Of a stretch of DNA of 36,166 nt, positions 7,738 through 14,848 are shown one piece after another. The notes under the pieces were generated by a model. That model searched no databases. It was given only the letters and a program-made list of their open reading frames with translations, and was not told the DNA's origin. This DNA is from Eubacteriales bacterium (GTDB taxonomy: Bacteria > Bacillota > Clostridia > Lachnospirales > Lachnospiraceae), in assembly GCA_030527715.1 (NCBI GenBank), contig JAUNAF010000016.1, forward strand, positions 1-36,166, given 5' to 3'. Every line of letters begins with the position of its first letter. Within the stretch, counting starts at the first letter, position 1. The translations under genes and the position numbers were made by a program.

Positions 7738-7995
7738 TTAGAAATTCTCCTGGAATGCTTTTAAGAGCTCAGCTACGCAGGCCTCTTCGTCCTCACCCTC
7801 AACCTTAACGGTTACGGTGTCACCCTGCTTTACGCCAAGACCCATAAGAGCCAGAAGCTTCTTCATATCTACGTTCTTGTCACCCTTGAAGATGGTAACA
7901 GAGCTGGAGAAATTCTTCAGCTGTTTTACCAGCACACCTGCCGGACGAGCGTGAATACCATTCGGATCTGTAACTGTGTAAGTAAATTCTTTCAT
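7738..7995 (-). CDS. ptsH: PTS phosphocarrier protein HPr, Ser46 replaced by Lys
   Basis: This 85-residue protein carries phosphate from Enzyme I to EII. The active-site His15 is in GIHARPAGVLV, in perfect register with Bacillus subtilis HPr. In the same gap-free register position 46, which is the Ser phosphorylated by HPr kinase in most Firmicutes, is Lys (DMKKLLALMGLG). This protein should therefore do phosphotransfer but not take part in the classical HPr(Ser-P)/CcpA catabolite repression. AAGGAGG lies before the ATG. It sits between the EIIBCA gene (91 bases upstream) and Enzyme I. Another HPr with an intact Ser46 may exist elsewhere in the genome. Confidence 0.95.
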   Translation of the reverse strand: MKEFTYTVTDPNGIHARPAGVLVKQLKNFSSSVTIFKGDKNVDMKKLLALMGLGVKQGDTVTVKVEGEDEEACVAELLKAFQENF

Positions 7996-8034
7996 TTTGA
8001 AAACCCTCCTTAAATAATATCTTTTTTCTATTTC

Positions 8035-8064
8035 AAGCGGGGCGGGTCTTCCCGCCTCGCGCTT
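8035..8064 (-). other. GC-rich hairpin between EIIBCA and HPr genes
   Basis: On the minus strand AAGCGCGAGGCGGG pairs with CCCGCCCCGCTT around the loop AAGA, with two single-base bulges. An A-rich stretch rather than a T run follows, so full termination is unlikely. It probably marks an RNA processing or stability boundary in the operon. Confidence 0.6.
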
Positions 8065-8086
8065 GTAGCATTAAAAAACCCAAATA

Positions 8087-9979
8087 TTATACTGTTACAT
8101 TATTATAGTCATCAGAGTTTGTCAGCAGAACAACAACGATGTCCGGATGACCTGCTGCTTTGATCTTCTCCTTGGAGAAACGAAGGATCGGCTGACCAGC
8201 CTTTACGGTATCACCGTCTGCTACCAGAACCTCAAATCCCTCACCGTTCATTGCAACGGTATCAACACCAACGTGGATCAGCAGCTCCATATCGCCGGCA
8301 CCTGTGATACCTACTGCATGCTTGGAATCAGCTACAGAAGAGATCGTTCCGTCATACGGAGCGTATACAGTCTCATCTGCCGGAAGGATACCAACACCCT
8401 GTCCTAATACGCCTGAAGCGAAGGTCTCATCCGGGATCTGATCCTGAGCCACTACCTGACCCTTTACCGGAGCTGCTACCTTACCAGCCTCACAGCTGAT
8501 GATGGTCTCACCTACAAAGTTCTCCTCTTTTGCTGCCGGAGCCGCAACCGGAGCCTTCTTTTCCTCCTCATGGAAGAACATCCAGGTTCCAACGAATGCG
8601 ATACCACCGGATACTGCCAGAAGGATGGTGTATACCAGCGGATTGTTTACGGTCAGGTATCCCGGGATACCGGTTACACCGTAAGCGGTTGCTCCGATTC
8701 CAGTGATGGCACCGAATACAGCACCTACTGCACCACCGACCATACCAGCGATGAACGGCTTGTAGAAACGAAGGTTTACACCGAAGATTGCCGGCTCAGT
8801 GATACCCAGAGCAGCGGACATGGAAGACGGAACTGCTACAGATTTTGTCTTTGCGCTTCTAACCTTCAGACCTACAGCAAGGCAGGCACCGAACTGTGCA
8901 AAGTTAGCAGCACTTGCGATCGGCATCCAGGTGTTCAGTCCTACGGAAGAAAGCATACCAGCCTCGATTACATTGTACATGTGATGGAGACCCATTACTA
9001 CGGTTACCGGGTAGATAGCACCCATTGCCATTGCACCGATCGGGTTCTTGACCATAACTTCTGCTACGTTAAGAACAACAGTCTCAAGACCTGCGAAGAT
9101 CGGGCCGATTACGATAAAGGTTAACAGGGAAGTTACAAATACAGTACAGATCGGAGTTACGAACAGGTCGATCATCTCCGGTACATGCTTGTGCAGCCAT
9201 TTCTCGATCTTGGACATGCAGAAGATGGACAGGATAACCGGGATAACGTGACCCTGATATCCATGTCTGGAAATAGATCCGAGTACATAGTTTCCGATCT
9301 TGATGTTACCAAACAGATTCCAGGTCGGGATCACACCGTCGGTGACACCGAAGAAGCTGTTGATCGCATCTGCGCTACCAACATTCCATCCGTTTAACAG
9401 TCCGGTATGAACCATCATCAGACCGATAACAGCGCCGAGGAAGATGTTTCCGCCAAATACACGAGCTGCGGAAATAGCTACGATAACCGGCAGGAAAGCA
9501 AATGCGGTATTTGCCATCATATCCAGGAATGCGAACCAAGCTGTATCACCAAAGTTCAGTCCCGGGATCTTTGCCAGTGCCTCAACGATACCCATTAACA
9601 GACCGGATGCAACGATTGCCGGAAGGATCGGAACGAATACATCACCGATCGGCTTCAGCAGACGCTTCCAGAGCGGCTGTTTTGCTGCTGCAGCTGCCTT
9701 TACGTCGTCCTTGGTTGCTGCAGTCATGCCTGTGATGGCAAGGAACTCATCGTAAACCTTGTTTACTGTGCCGGTACCGATAATCAGCTGAAGCTGACCG
9801 TTGGACTCGAACATACCCTTAACGCCATCGATGTTGTCAAGATACTCTTTGTCCACCTTGCTGTTATCTTTGATAACCAGGCGAAGTCTTGTTGCACAGT
9901 GAGCTGCCTGAGCCACATTGTCTCTGCCGCCAATGTGGTCGACGATCTCCTGCGCGCACTTTCTGTAATCCAGTGCCAT
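8087..9979 (-). CDS. scrA: PTS sugar transporter EIIBCA (sucrose/beta-glucoside family)
   Basis: This 630-residue membrane protein imports and phosphorylates a sugar. Domains in order: IIB (about 1-90) with phosphorylatable Cys28 in AAHCATRLRLV; IIC (about 110-470) with many hydrophobic segments and the family phrase AMGAIYPVTVVMGLHHMYN; and a glucose-type IIA domain (about 490-630) with the active His in LLIHVGVDTVAMNGEGFE and a second conserved His in ADSKHAVGI. All three domains are on one chain, so only Enzyme I and HPr are needed, and both are encoded just downstream. Sucrose, or a close relative such as trehalose or a beta-glucoside, is the likely substrate; fructokinase and amylosucrase-like neighbours favour sucrose. 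AAGGAGG stands seven bases before the ATG. Confidence 0.9.
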   Translation of the reverse strand: MALDYRKCAQEIVDHIGGRDNVAQAAHCATRLRLVIKDNSKVDKEYLDNIDGVKGMFESNGQLQLIIGTGTVNKVYDEFLAITGMTAATKDDVKAAAAAKQPLWKRLLKPIGDVFVPILPAIVASGLLMGIVEALAKIPGLNFGDTAWFAFLDMMANTAFAFLPVIVAISAARVFGGNIFLGAVIGLMMVHTGLLNGWNVGSADAINSFFGVTDGVIPTWNLFGNIKIGNYVLGSISRHGYQGHVIPVILSIFCMSKIEKWLHKHVPEMIDLFVTPICTVFVTSLLTFIVIGPIFAGLETVVLNVAEVMVKNPIGAMAMGAIYPVTVVMGLHHMYNVIEAGMLSSVGLNTWMPIASAANFAQFGACLAVGLKVRSAKTKSVAVPSSMSAALGITEPAIFGVNLRFYKPFIAGMVGGAVGAVFGAITGIGATAYGVTGIPGYLTVNNPLVYTILLAVSGGIAFVGTWMFFHEEEKKAPVAAPAAKEENFVGETIISCEAGKVAAPVKGQVVAQDQIPDETFASGVLGQGVGILPADETVYAPYDGTISSVADSKHAVGITGAGDMELLIHVGVDTVAMNGEGFEVLVADGDTVKAGQPILRFSKEKIKAAGHPDIVVVLLTNSDDYNNVTV

Positions 9980-10024
9980 GTGAAGTCCTCCTTCAAAATA
10001 TAAAATTTAATTAGTTTATCTGAT

Positions 10025-10039
10025 CGGGGTCGTGCCCCG
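10025..10039 (-). other. Small hairpin between HAD and EIIBCA genes
   Basis: CGGGG and CCCCG are separated by five bases, immediately after the HAD gene stop in transcription order. No T run follows. It is the first of three intercistronic hairpins in this operon. Confidence 0.45.
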
Positions 10040-10047
10040 CATCATTC

Positions 10048-10872
10048 TTAACCCAGGAGTCCCAGCTTTTCAAAAGCTTTGTACAGACCATCCTCTGTCA
10101 CCGCCGGACAGATCTCGTCCGCATACTTCTTTAATGTTTCGGATCCGTTTGCCATGCACACTGCATGTCCCACGGTCTCGATCATCTCGATGTCATTCAT
10201 ACTGTCACCGAAGCCGATCGTATCTTCGATCGCATATCCGAAATGCTCTGCGATCTGACGCACACCCTTTCCTTTGTCAAAGGATTTGCTGAGCAGCTCA
10301 CCGTTCACACATCCGTGTGCCGGCATATCCTGCAGTACGATGTTGTACTCTTCTCCGAGCAGGGCACGGCACTCATCGATCTGAGAAGCCTCCCTTGCCA
10401 TCACAACGATCTTGTAGATCGGAGAACCGTCATACTCATTCATCGGGCGGATGTGCAGGCTCTCGGAAAGTGCCTTTCTCCAGCGCTCGATCTCAGAATT
10501 GCCGCCCTCTGTCGTATCCAGGAAATCTTTCAGATTCTCATCTCCGAAAGATCCGTTGTTTCCCTCGATCGTACAGAAAACACCGTTGCTGTGCAGGCAG
10601 TCCAGCGCCTGTTTCAGCACTTCCTTCGGCATCGGGCAGTCAGCCAGCACGGTATCACCGACCGTCACATAGCCGCCTGAACTGGATACAATACCGTCAA
10701 ACGGATATACCAGCAGCGGACTGAGCATATCCATATTTCTGCCGGTGCAAAGGCAGACCTTGTTGCCGTTCTTTCTTGCCATCTCCATGGCCTTCACAGC
10801 TGACTCCGGCGGAACGTTCGTTCCGGCCTCAGTCAGTGTGCCGTCAATATCTAAAAAAATCAGTTTACTCAT
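10048..10872 (-). CDS. Cof-type HAD-IIB family phosphatase
   Basis: This 274-residue soluble protein has HAD motif I FLDIDGTLT with both catalytic Asp residues at the N terminus, motif II-like LCTGRN, a conserved Lys in the cap region, and motif IV GFGDSMNDIEMI near residue 220. The size and motif spacing fit the Cof/type IIB group, which dephosphorylate sugar phosphates and similar small molecules. It lies between the amylosucrase-like gene and the sugar PTS gene on the same strand with short gaps (59 and 68 bases), so a sugar-phosphate substrate from this pathway is plausible, for example relieving a build-up of sugar phosphate. The actual substrate cannot be read from sequence. Confidence 0.88.
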   Translation of the reverse strand: MSKLIFLDIDGTLTEAGTNVPPESAVKAMEMARKNGNKVCLCTGRNMDMLSPLLVYPFDGIVSSSGGYVTVGDTVLADCPMPKEVLKQALDCLHSNGVFCTIEGNNGSFGDENLKDFLDTTEGGNSEIERWRKALSESLHIRPMNEYDGSPIYKIVVMAREASQIDECRALLGEEYNIVLQDMPAHGCVNGELLSKSFDKGKGVRQIAEHFGYAIEDTIGFGDSMNDIEMIETVGHAVCMANGSETLKKYADEICPAVTEDGLYKAFEKLGLLG

Positions 10873-10931
10873 ACAAATACCGCCTCTCCCTCTCTCAGGA
10901 ACCGAATCACTGATATACAGGTCTGTAGCTA

Positions 10932-12785
10932 CTATTTAAATGAAGTAATGAGCCATGCAAAATCATATGCCGGGATGCCCACTGCCTTTGCAGCACGCTT
11001 CTTTCCTGTCATAAGATCCTTGTAATCCTCTACCTCGTTGATCCATGCGGTCTCATCCTGGTCGCTGAAGTTGAACAGCGCGATCATCTTCTGACCCTCA
11101 TAGTAACGGCCGATACCGAGAATGTGATCATTGTAGGTCTCTACGATCCATGCATCTGCATCTGCGGAGAATACCGGATTCTTCTCACGAAGCTTCTTCA
11201 TCTTGCCGATCGCTCTGAACAGGATACCCTCTCTGCTCTTTGTGGATTTACGCTTCTTCGCGTCATCCCAGGAGAAATCTCCTCTGTGAAGATATCTGGA
11301 ATCATCCCACTTGTACGGATCGTGATGATATCCGTAATCGTTCAGCTGACCGATCTCATCACCGGACTGCAGGATCGGGATACCGGACTGAGTCAGCAGG
11401 AATGCATGCAGCATGATATCCAGACGGATGTTCTTTTTCAGTTTTTCTGCATCGCGCTCGAACTCTGCTGCCTCGATACCGCAGAGAGAAGCGGTGGTTC
11501 CGCACAGACGTGCATCACCGAGTCTCGGGTCATCGTTGTAGAGCTCTCCTCTGGCATCTGAGCCATAGTAGTAACCGCGAAGATAATCATTTAAGAAACG
11601 CTTGTGTCCGACTTCATCGATGCCGAACTGCTTCAGGAAATCGTAATCCAGGCCCCAGCCGATATCATCGTGACAGCGCAGATAGTTCAGGAAGGTGTAC
11701 TTCTTCGGAAGTGCAAATACCTGTCCGAGCTGATGTTTCATCAGGCGCACATCCTTGGTTGCAACGGTATGCCAGGTCGTTGCCATCGTGGTTACGTTGT
11801 AAAGCATGTGGCACTCAGGCTTCTCAACTGTACCGAAATACGGAACTACCTTGGACGGCTCCATTACGACCTCACCCAGAAGCAGTGTGCCCGGGCAGAC
11901 GATCTCAGCTGCCATATGCATGATACGAACCAGTGTATGTACCTGCGGAAGGTTACGGCACGGTGTGCCAAGAGTCTTCCATATATAAGGAACTGCATCC
12001 AGACGGATGATATCCACACCCTGGTTGCACAGGAACAGCATGTTCTCTGTCATATCATTGAATACGACCGGATTCGCATAGTTCAGATCCCACTGATACG
12101 GATAGAAGGTCGTCATAACTACTTTGTGCTGCTCTTCGCACCAGCTGAAGTTGCCCGGTGCGGTCTGCGGGAATACCTGAGGAACGGTCTCCTCGAACTG
12201 ATTCGGGATATTCCAGCTGTCAAAGAAGAAATATCTGTCCTGGAACTCTTTCTCACCTGCTCTTGCACGTCTTGCCCACTCATGATCCTCAGAAGTGTGA
12301 TTCATGACAAAGTCCAGGCAGACACTCATGCCCTTGCTGTGGCACTCCTTAGCCAGCTCTGCCAGCTCTTCCATCGTACCGAGCTCCGGCTGAACCTTGC
12401 GGAAGTCAGCAACTGCATATCCACCGTCAGAACGTCCCTTCGGGCTCTCCAGCAGCGGCATCAGATGCAGATAATTTACTCCGGATTCCTCCAGATAGGA
12501 TAAGTGCTCTCTCACACCGTTTAAAGTCTTTCCAAAGCAGTTGGTATACATCAGCATACCGAACATGTCTCTGCTGCGATACCAGGATGCATCTGCCTCA
12601 CGGCTGCGGTCAAGTTCCTTCAGACTCTCTCTGCGCTCCTGATACATCCGATGAAGCATTTTTAAGAAATAAGAAAAGGCCTGTTCATCATTGTGATAAA
12701 GTTCTGAATACAGCCATTTCAGTTCATCAAATTTTTTATTCAGTCGTTCTTTAAATTCCGGCTCCAGGATTTCTTTCTTTTCCAT
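10932..12785 (-). CDS. GH13_4 amylosucrase-like glycoside hydrolase
   Basis: The 617-residue product follows the layout of Neisseria amylosucrase, which splits sucrose and adds the glucose to alpha-1,4-glucan. The nucleophile is Asp263 (DIIRLDAVPYIW), the acid/base is Glu305 (LLLGEVVMEP), and the transition-state Asp is in CHDDIGWG at 371-378; spacing matches D286, E328 and D393 of the Neisseria enzyme. The -1 subsite phrase SDGGYAVADF and the family phrases FPQTAPGNFSW and QWDLNYANP are present. There is no signal peptide, so it acts in the cytosol. The ATG at 12785 is preferred over 12809 because AGGGGG lies just upstream. It is the first gene of the PTS operon, which has no GH32 sucrose-6-phosphate hydrolase; its true substrate could be sucrose-6-phosphate. 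Activity (polymerase, hydrolase or phosphate-sugar hydrolase) is undetermined. Confidence 0.88.
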   Translation of the reverse strand: MEKKEILEPEFKERLNKKFDELKWLYSELYHNDEQAFSYFLKMLHRMYQERRESLKELDRSREADASWYRSRDMFGMLMYTNCFGKTLNGVREHLSYLEESGVNYLHLMPLLESPKGRSDGGYAVADFRKVQPELGTMEELAELAKECHSKGMSVCLDFVMNHTSEDHEWARRARAGEKEFQDRYFFFDSWNIPNQFEETVPQVFPQTAPGNFSWCEEQHKVVMTTFYPYQWDLNYANPVVFNDMTENMLFLCNQGVDIIRLDAVPYIWKTLGTPCRNLPQVHTLVRIMHMAAEIVCPGTLLLGEVVMEPSKVVPYFGTVEKPECHMLYNVTTMATTWHTVATKDVRLMKHQLGQVFALPKKYTFLNYLRCHDDIGWGLDYDFLKQFGIDEVGHKRFLNDYLRGYYYGSDARGELYNDDPRLGDARLCGTTASLCGIEAAEFERDAEKLKKNIRLDIMLHAFLLTQSGIPILQSGDEIGQLNDYGYHHDPYKWDDSRYLHRGDFSWDDAKKRKSTKSREGILFRAIGKMKKLREKNPVFSADADAWIVETYNDHILGIGRYYEGQKMIALFNFSDQDETAWINEVEDYKDLMTGKKRAAKAVGIPAYDFAWLITSFK

Positions 12786-12811
12786 CGCTGCCCCCTTTTT
12801 CTGTTCCATAG

Positions 12812-12827
12812 CAGCTCTGAAGAGCTG
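12812..12827. promoter_or_regulatory. Perfect inverted repeat upstream of the sugar operon
   Basis: CAGCTCT-GA-AGAGCTG lies between the promoter at 12858-12886 and the first start codon. Its position, about 25 bases into the transcript, fits either a repressor roadblock operator or a small leader hairpin. No regulator gene is adjacent. Confidence 0.4.
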
Positions 12828-12857
12828 TTATTTTTTCTCTAGCTAAATCTGCGTTTT

Positions 12858-12886
12858 ATTATACCGTAAAGTAAAGGATTACGCAA
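12858..12886 (-). promoter_or_regulatory. Promoter of the amylosucrase-PTS operon
   Basis: On the minus strand TTGCGT (12886-12881) and a consensus TATAAT (12863-12858) are 17 bases apart. It is the only clear promoter seen for the genes down to 4433, all on one strand with gaps under 95 bases. Confidence 0.65.
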
Positions 12887-12982
12887 GTGCAGTTCTTGGA
12901 AGATGACCCATAGATTTGAAATTTTTTCCACCGGTGAAAGCAAAGAAATATCCATCGAATATTCTCTTCGCATGCCGGAAAC

Positions 12983-13019
12983 AAAAAAAAGGCATCTTTC
13001 AAATCTGAAAGATGCCTTT
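12983..13019 (-). terminator. Rho-independent terminator after tRNA-Gln
   Basis: On the minus strand AAGGCATCTTTCA pairs with TGAAAGATGCCTT around a four-base loop and continues into a long T run. It begins three bases after the tRNA 3' end. Confidence 0.92.
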
Positions 13020-13022
13020 AGG

Positions 13023-13094
13023 CTGGGCTACAAGGATTCGAACCTTGAAATGACGGAGTCAGAGTCCGTTGCCTTACCATTTGGCGATAGCCCA
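13023..13094 (-). tRNA. tRNA-Gln (anticodon CTG)
   Basis: A full cloverleaf can be drawn on the minus strand: acceptor TGGGCTA/TAGCCCA, D stem GCC/GGC, anticodon stem ACGGA/TCCGT with loop CTCTGAC (anticodon CTG, reading CAG), and T arm CAAGG-TTCGAAT-CCTTG. The 3' CCA is not encoded. The gene stands alone with its own promoter and terminator. Confidence 0.95.
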
Positions 13095-13111
13095 ATGTCA
13101 CAACACAATGT

Positions 13112-13140
13112 ATTCTATATTAACTTCTAAAAAAATGCAA
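13112..13140 (-). promoter_or_regulatory. Promoter of tRNA-Gln
   Basis: On the minus strand TTGCAT (13140-13135) and TAGAAT (13117-13112) are separated by 17 bases, and the -10 ends 17 bases before the mature tRNA 5' end. Confidence 0.7.
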
Positions 13141-13229
13141 GTGTTTTTTTTAATTTTTTTAAAAAATTTTTTCGACCCTGTTTTTCGCCAAAAAAGTCAA
13201 AAAAGCTGTCTTTTCTGTCTTTACAGGTG

Positions 13230-13289
13230 TATAATCAAAAAAAGCTATACGAAACTGTAATGTAACTGTGAGGGTACCGAACAGTTACA
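13230..13289 (+). promoter_or_regulatory. pncB promoter region with inverted-repeat operator candidate
   Basis: A consensus TATAAT is at 13230-13235 (its -35 is weak). Downstream, TGTAACTGT (13261-13269) and ACAGTTACA (13281-13289) form a perfect 9 bp inverted repeat with an 11-base spacer, ending 26 bases before the ATG. A niacin-responsive repressor such as NiaR would be a natural regulator, but I cannot confirm that this is its motif. Confidence 0.5.
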
Positions 13290-13315
13290 CAGTAAATAAT
13301 AAGGAGAGATCATGT

Positions 13316-14770
13316 ATGAGTACAATGAATATCAGCCTGATGACAGACCTCTACGAACTCACAATGATGCAGGGGTACTTCAAAAACAATTGCAATGATA
13401 CTGTCGTTTTCGACCTGTTCTACCGCGAGAACCCGAGCGGCAACGGATTTGCCATTGCAGCCGGTCTCGACCAGGTTCTGGATTATATCAGAAATCTCAG
13501 CTTCAGCGAGGAGGATATCCGCTATCTGGATTCCCTTCATATTTTTGAGCCGGAGTTTCTTAATTATCTGAAAGATTTCCGTTTCAGCGGAGACATCTAT
13601 GCGATCCCGGAAGGCACCGTCGTCTTCCCACGTGAGCCTCTGATCAAGGTCATCGCACCGATCATGGAGGCACAGCTGGTGGAGACCACTCTGCTGACCA
13701 TCATCAATCACCAGAGTCTGATCGCCACAAAGGCAGCCCGCGTAGTCTACGCTGCAAAGGGCGACGGCATCATGGAGTTCGGCCTCCGCCGTGCACAGGG
13801 ACCGGATGCCGGCATCTACGGCGCACGTGCCGCAATGATCGGCGGCTGCGTCGGCACCTCCAATGTGCTGGCCGGTCAGCTCTTCGATGTCCCGGTAAAG
13901 GGAACACACGCACACAGCTGGATCATGAGCTTCCCGGATGAATATACCGCTTTCAAAAAATACTCTGAGCTTTATCCGAATGCCTGCTGCCTGCTCGTCG
14001 ATACTTATGACACCTTAAAATCCGGTGTTCCGAATGCGATCCGCGTCTTTACCGAGATGCGCGATTCCGGCATCGAGCTGAAAAACTATGGTATCCGCCT
14101 CGACAGCGGGGACCTTGCCTACATGTCCAAGCGTGCCCGCCGCATGCTCGATGAGGCAGGATTCACAGATGCCTTCATCTCCGCCTCCAGCGATCTGGAT
14201 GAGTATCTGATCGACAGCCTGAAGGCTCAGGGATGCAAGATCACCTCCTGGGGTGTCGGCACCAACCTGATCACCTCCAAGGACTGCCCTGCCTTCGGCG
14301 GCGTCTACAAGCTCGCTGCAGTACGCACCGCTGATGGAAGCTACATTCCGAAGATCAAGCTTTCCGACAATACCGTCAAGATCACAAACCCGGGCAGCAA
14401 GACGATCTACCGTATCTATGATAAGGAGACCGGAAAGATCCGTGCCGATCTGATCTGCCTCGCAGATGAGACCTTTGATCCGGAGCAGGATCTCACCCTC
14501 TTCGATCCTCATGCCACCTGGAAGAAGACCCACATCAAGGGCGGAACCTACCGTCTCCGCGAGCTTCTCGTTCCGGTCGTGGAAAACGGAAACGTGATCT
14601 ACACCTCCCCGAGCGTTATGGAACTGCGCACCATCTGTGCACAGGAACAGGAGACCCTCTGGGATGAGAGCCGCAGACTCGTCAATCCGCAGGAGGTTTA
14701 CGTAGACCTCTCCGACCGCTTATATGATATGAAGAAAAAACTTCTCCATGACATGGATAAGGATATGTAA
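13316..14770 (+). CDS. pncB: Nicotinate phosphoribosyltransferase
   Basis: This 484-residue enzyme joins nicotinate and PRPP to nicotinate mononucleotide, the first step of NAD salvage (Preiss-Handler pathway). The N terminus MTDLYELTMMQGYF, the central VKGTHAHSWIMSF containing the regulatory phospho-His region, and the phosphoribosyl-binding GIRLDSGDLAYMSKRARR are hallmarks of the family. The frame opens at 13268, but the ATG at 13316 follows AAGGAG with nine bases and starts the normal N terminus. The gene is monocistronic: an inverted repeat in its leader and a bidirectional terminator 40 bases after its stop isolate it. The enzyme uses PRPP, which the prs gene at the right of this window would supply. 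Confidence 0.95.
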   Translation: MSTMNISLMTDLYELTMMQGYFKNNCNDTVVFDLFYRENPSGNGFAIAAGLDQVLDYIRNLSFSEEDIRYLDSLHIFEPEFLNYLKDFRFSGDIYAIPEGTVVFPREPLIKVIAPIMEAQLVETTLLTIINHQSLIATKAARVVYAAKGDGIMEFGLRRAQGPDAGIYGARAAMIGGCVGTSNVLAGQLFDVPVKGTHAHSWIMSFPDEYTAFKKYSELYPNACCLLVDTYDTLKSGVPNAIRVFTEMRDSGIELKNYGIRLDSGDLAYMSKRARRMLDEAGFTDAFISASSDLDEYLIDSLKAQGCKITSWGVGTNLITSKDCPAFGGVYKLAAVRTADGSYIPKIKLSDNTVKITNPGSKTIYRIYDKETGKIRADLICLADETFDPEQDLTLFDPHATWKKTHIKGGTYRLRELLVPVVENGNVIYTSPSVMELRTICAQEQETLWDESRRLVNPQEVYVDLSDRLYDMKKKLLHDMDKDM

Positions 14771-14810
14771 GTTCCTTCGAAACTGAGACAATATCATATG
14801 ATCCATTATA

Positions 14811-14848
14811 GAAAAAGAGCTGCTGCAAAACTGCAACAGCTCTTTTTC
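14811..14848. terminator. Bidirectional terminator between pncB and the GntR/AraR-like gene
   Basis: AAAAAGAGCTG and CAGCTCTTTTT flank an inner TGCA/TGCA pairing. The A run on one side and T run on the other let it serve pncB (plus) and the convergent repressor gene (minus). Confidence 0.85.

Noticed and set aside
11604-12503. Long open frame (299 codons) on the plus strand opposite the amylosucrase-like gene
   Set aside because: No ribosome site, no recognisable domains, and it mirrors a well-supported coding gene; a frame shadow. Similar long frames opposite mfd (23952-25034 and 25101-26405) and opposite murC (30246-31163) were rejected for the same reason.
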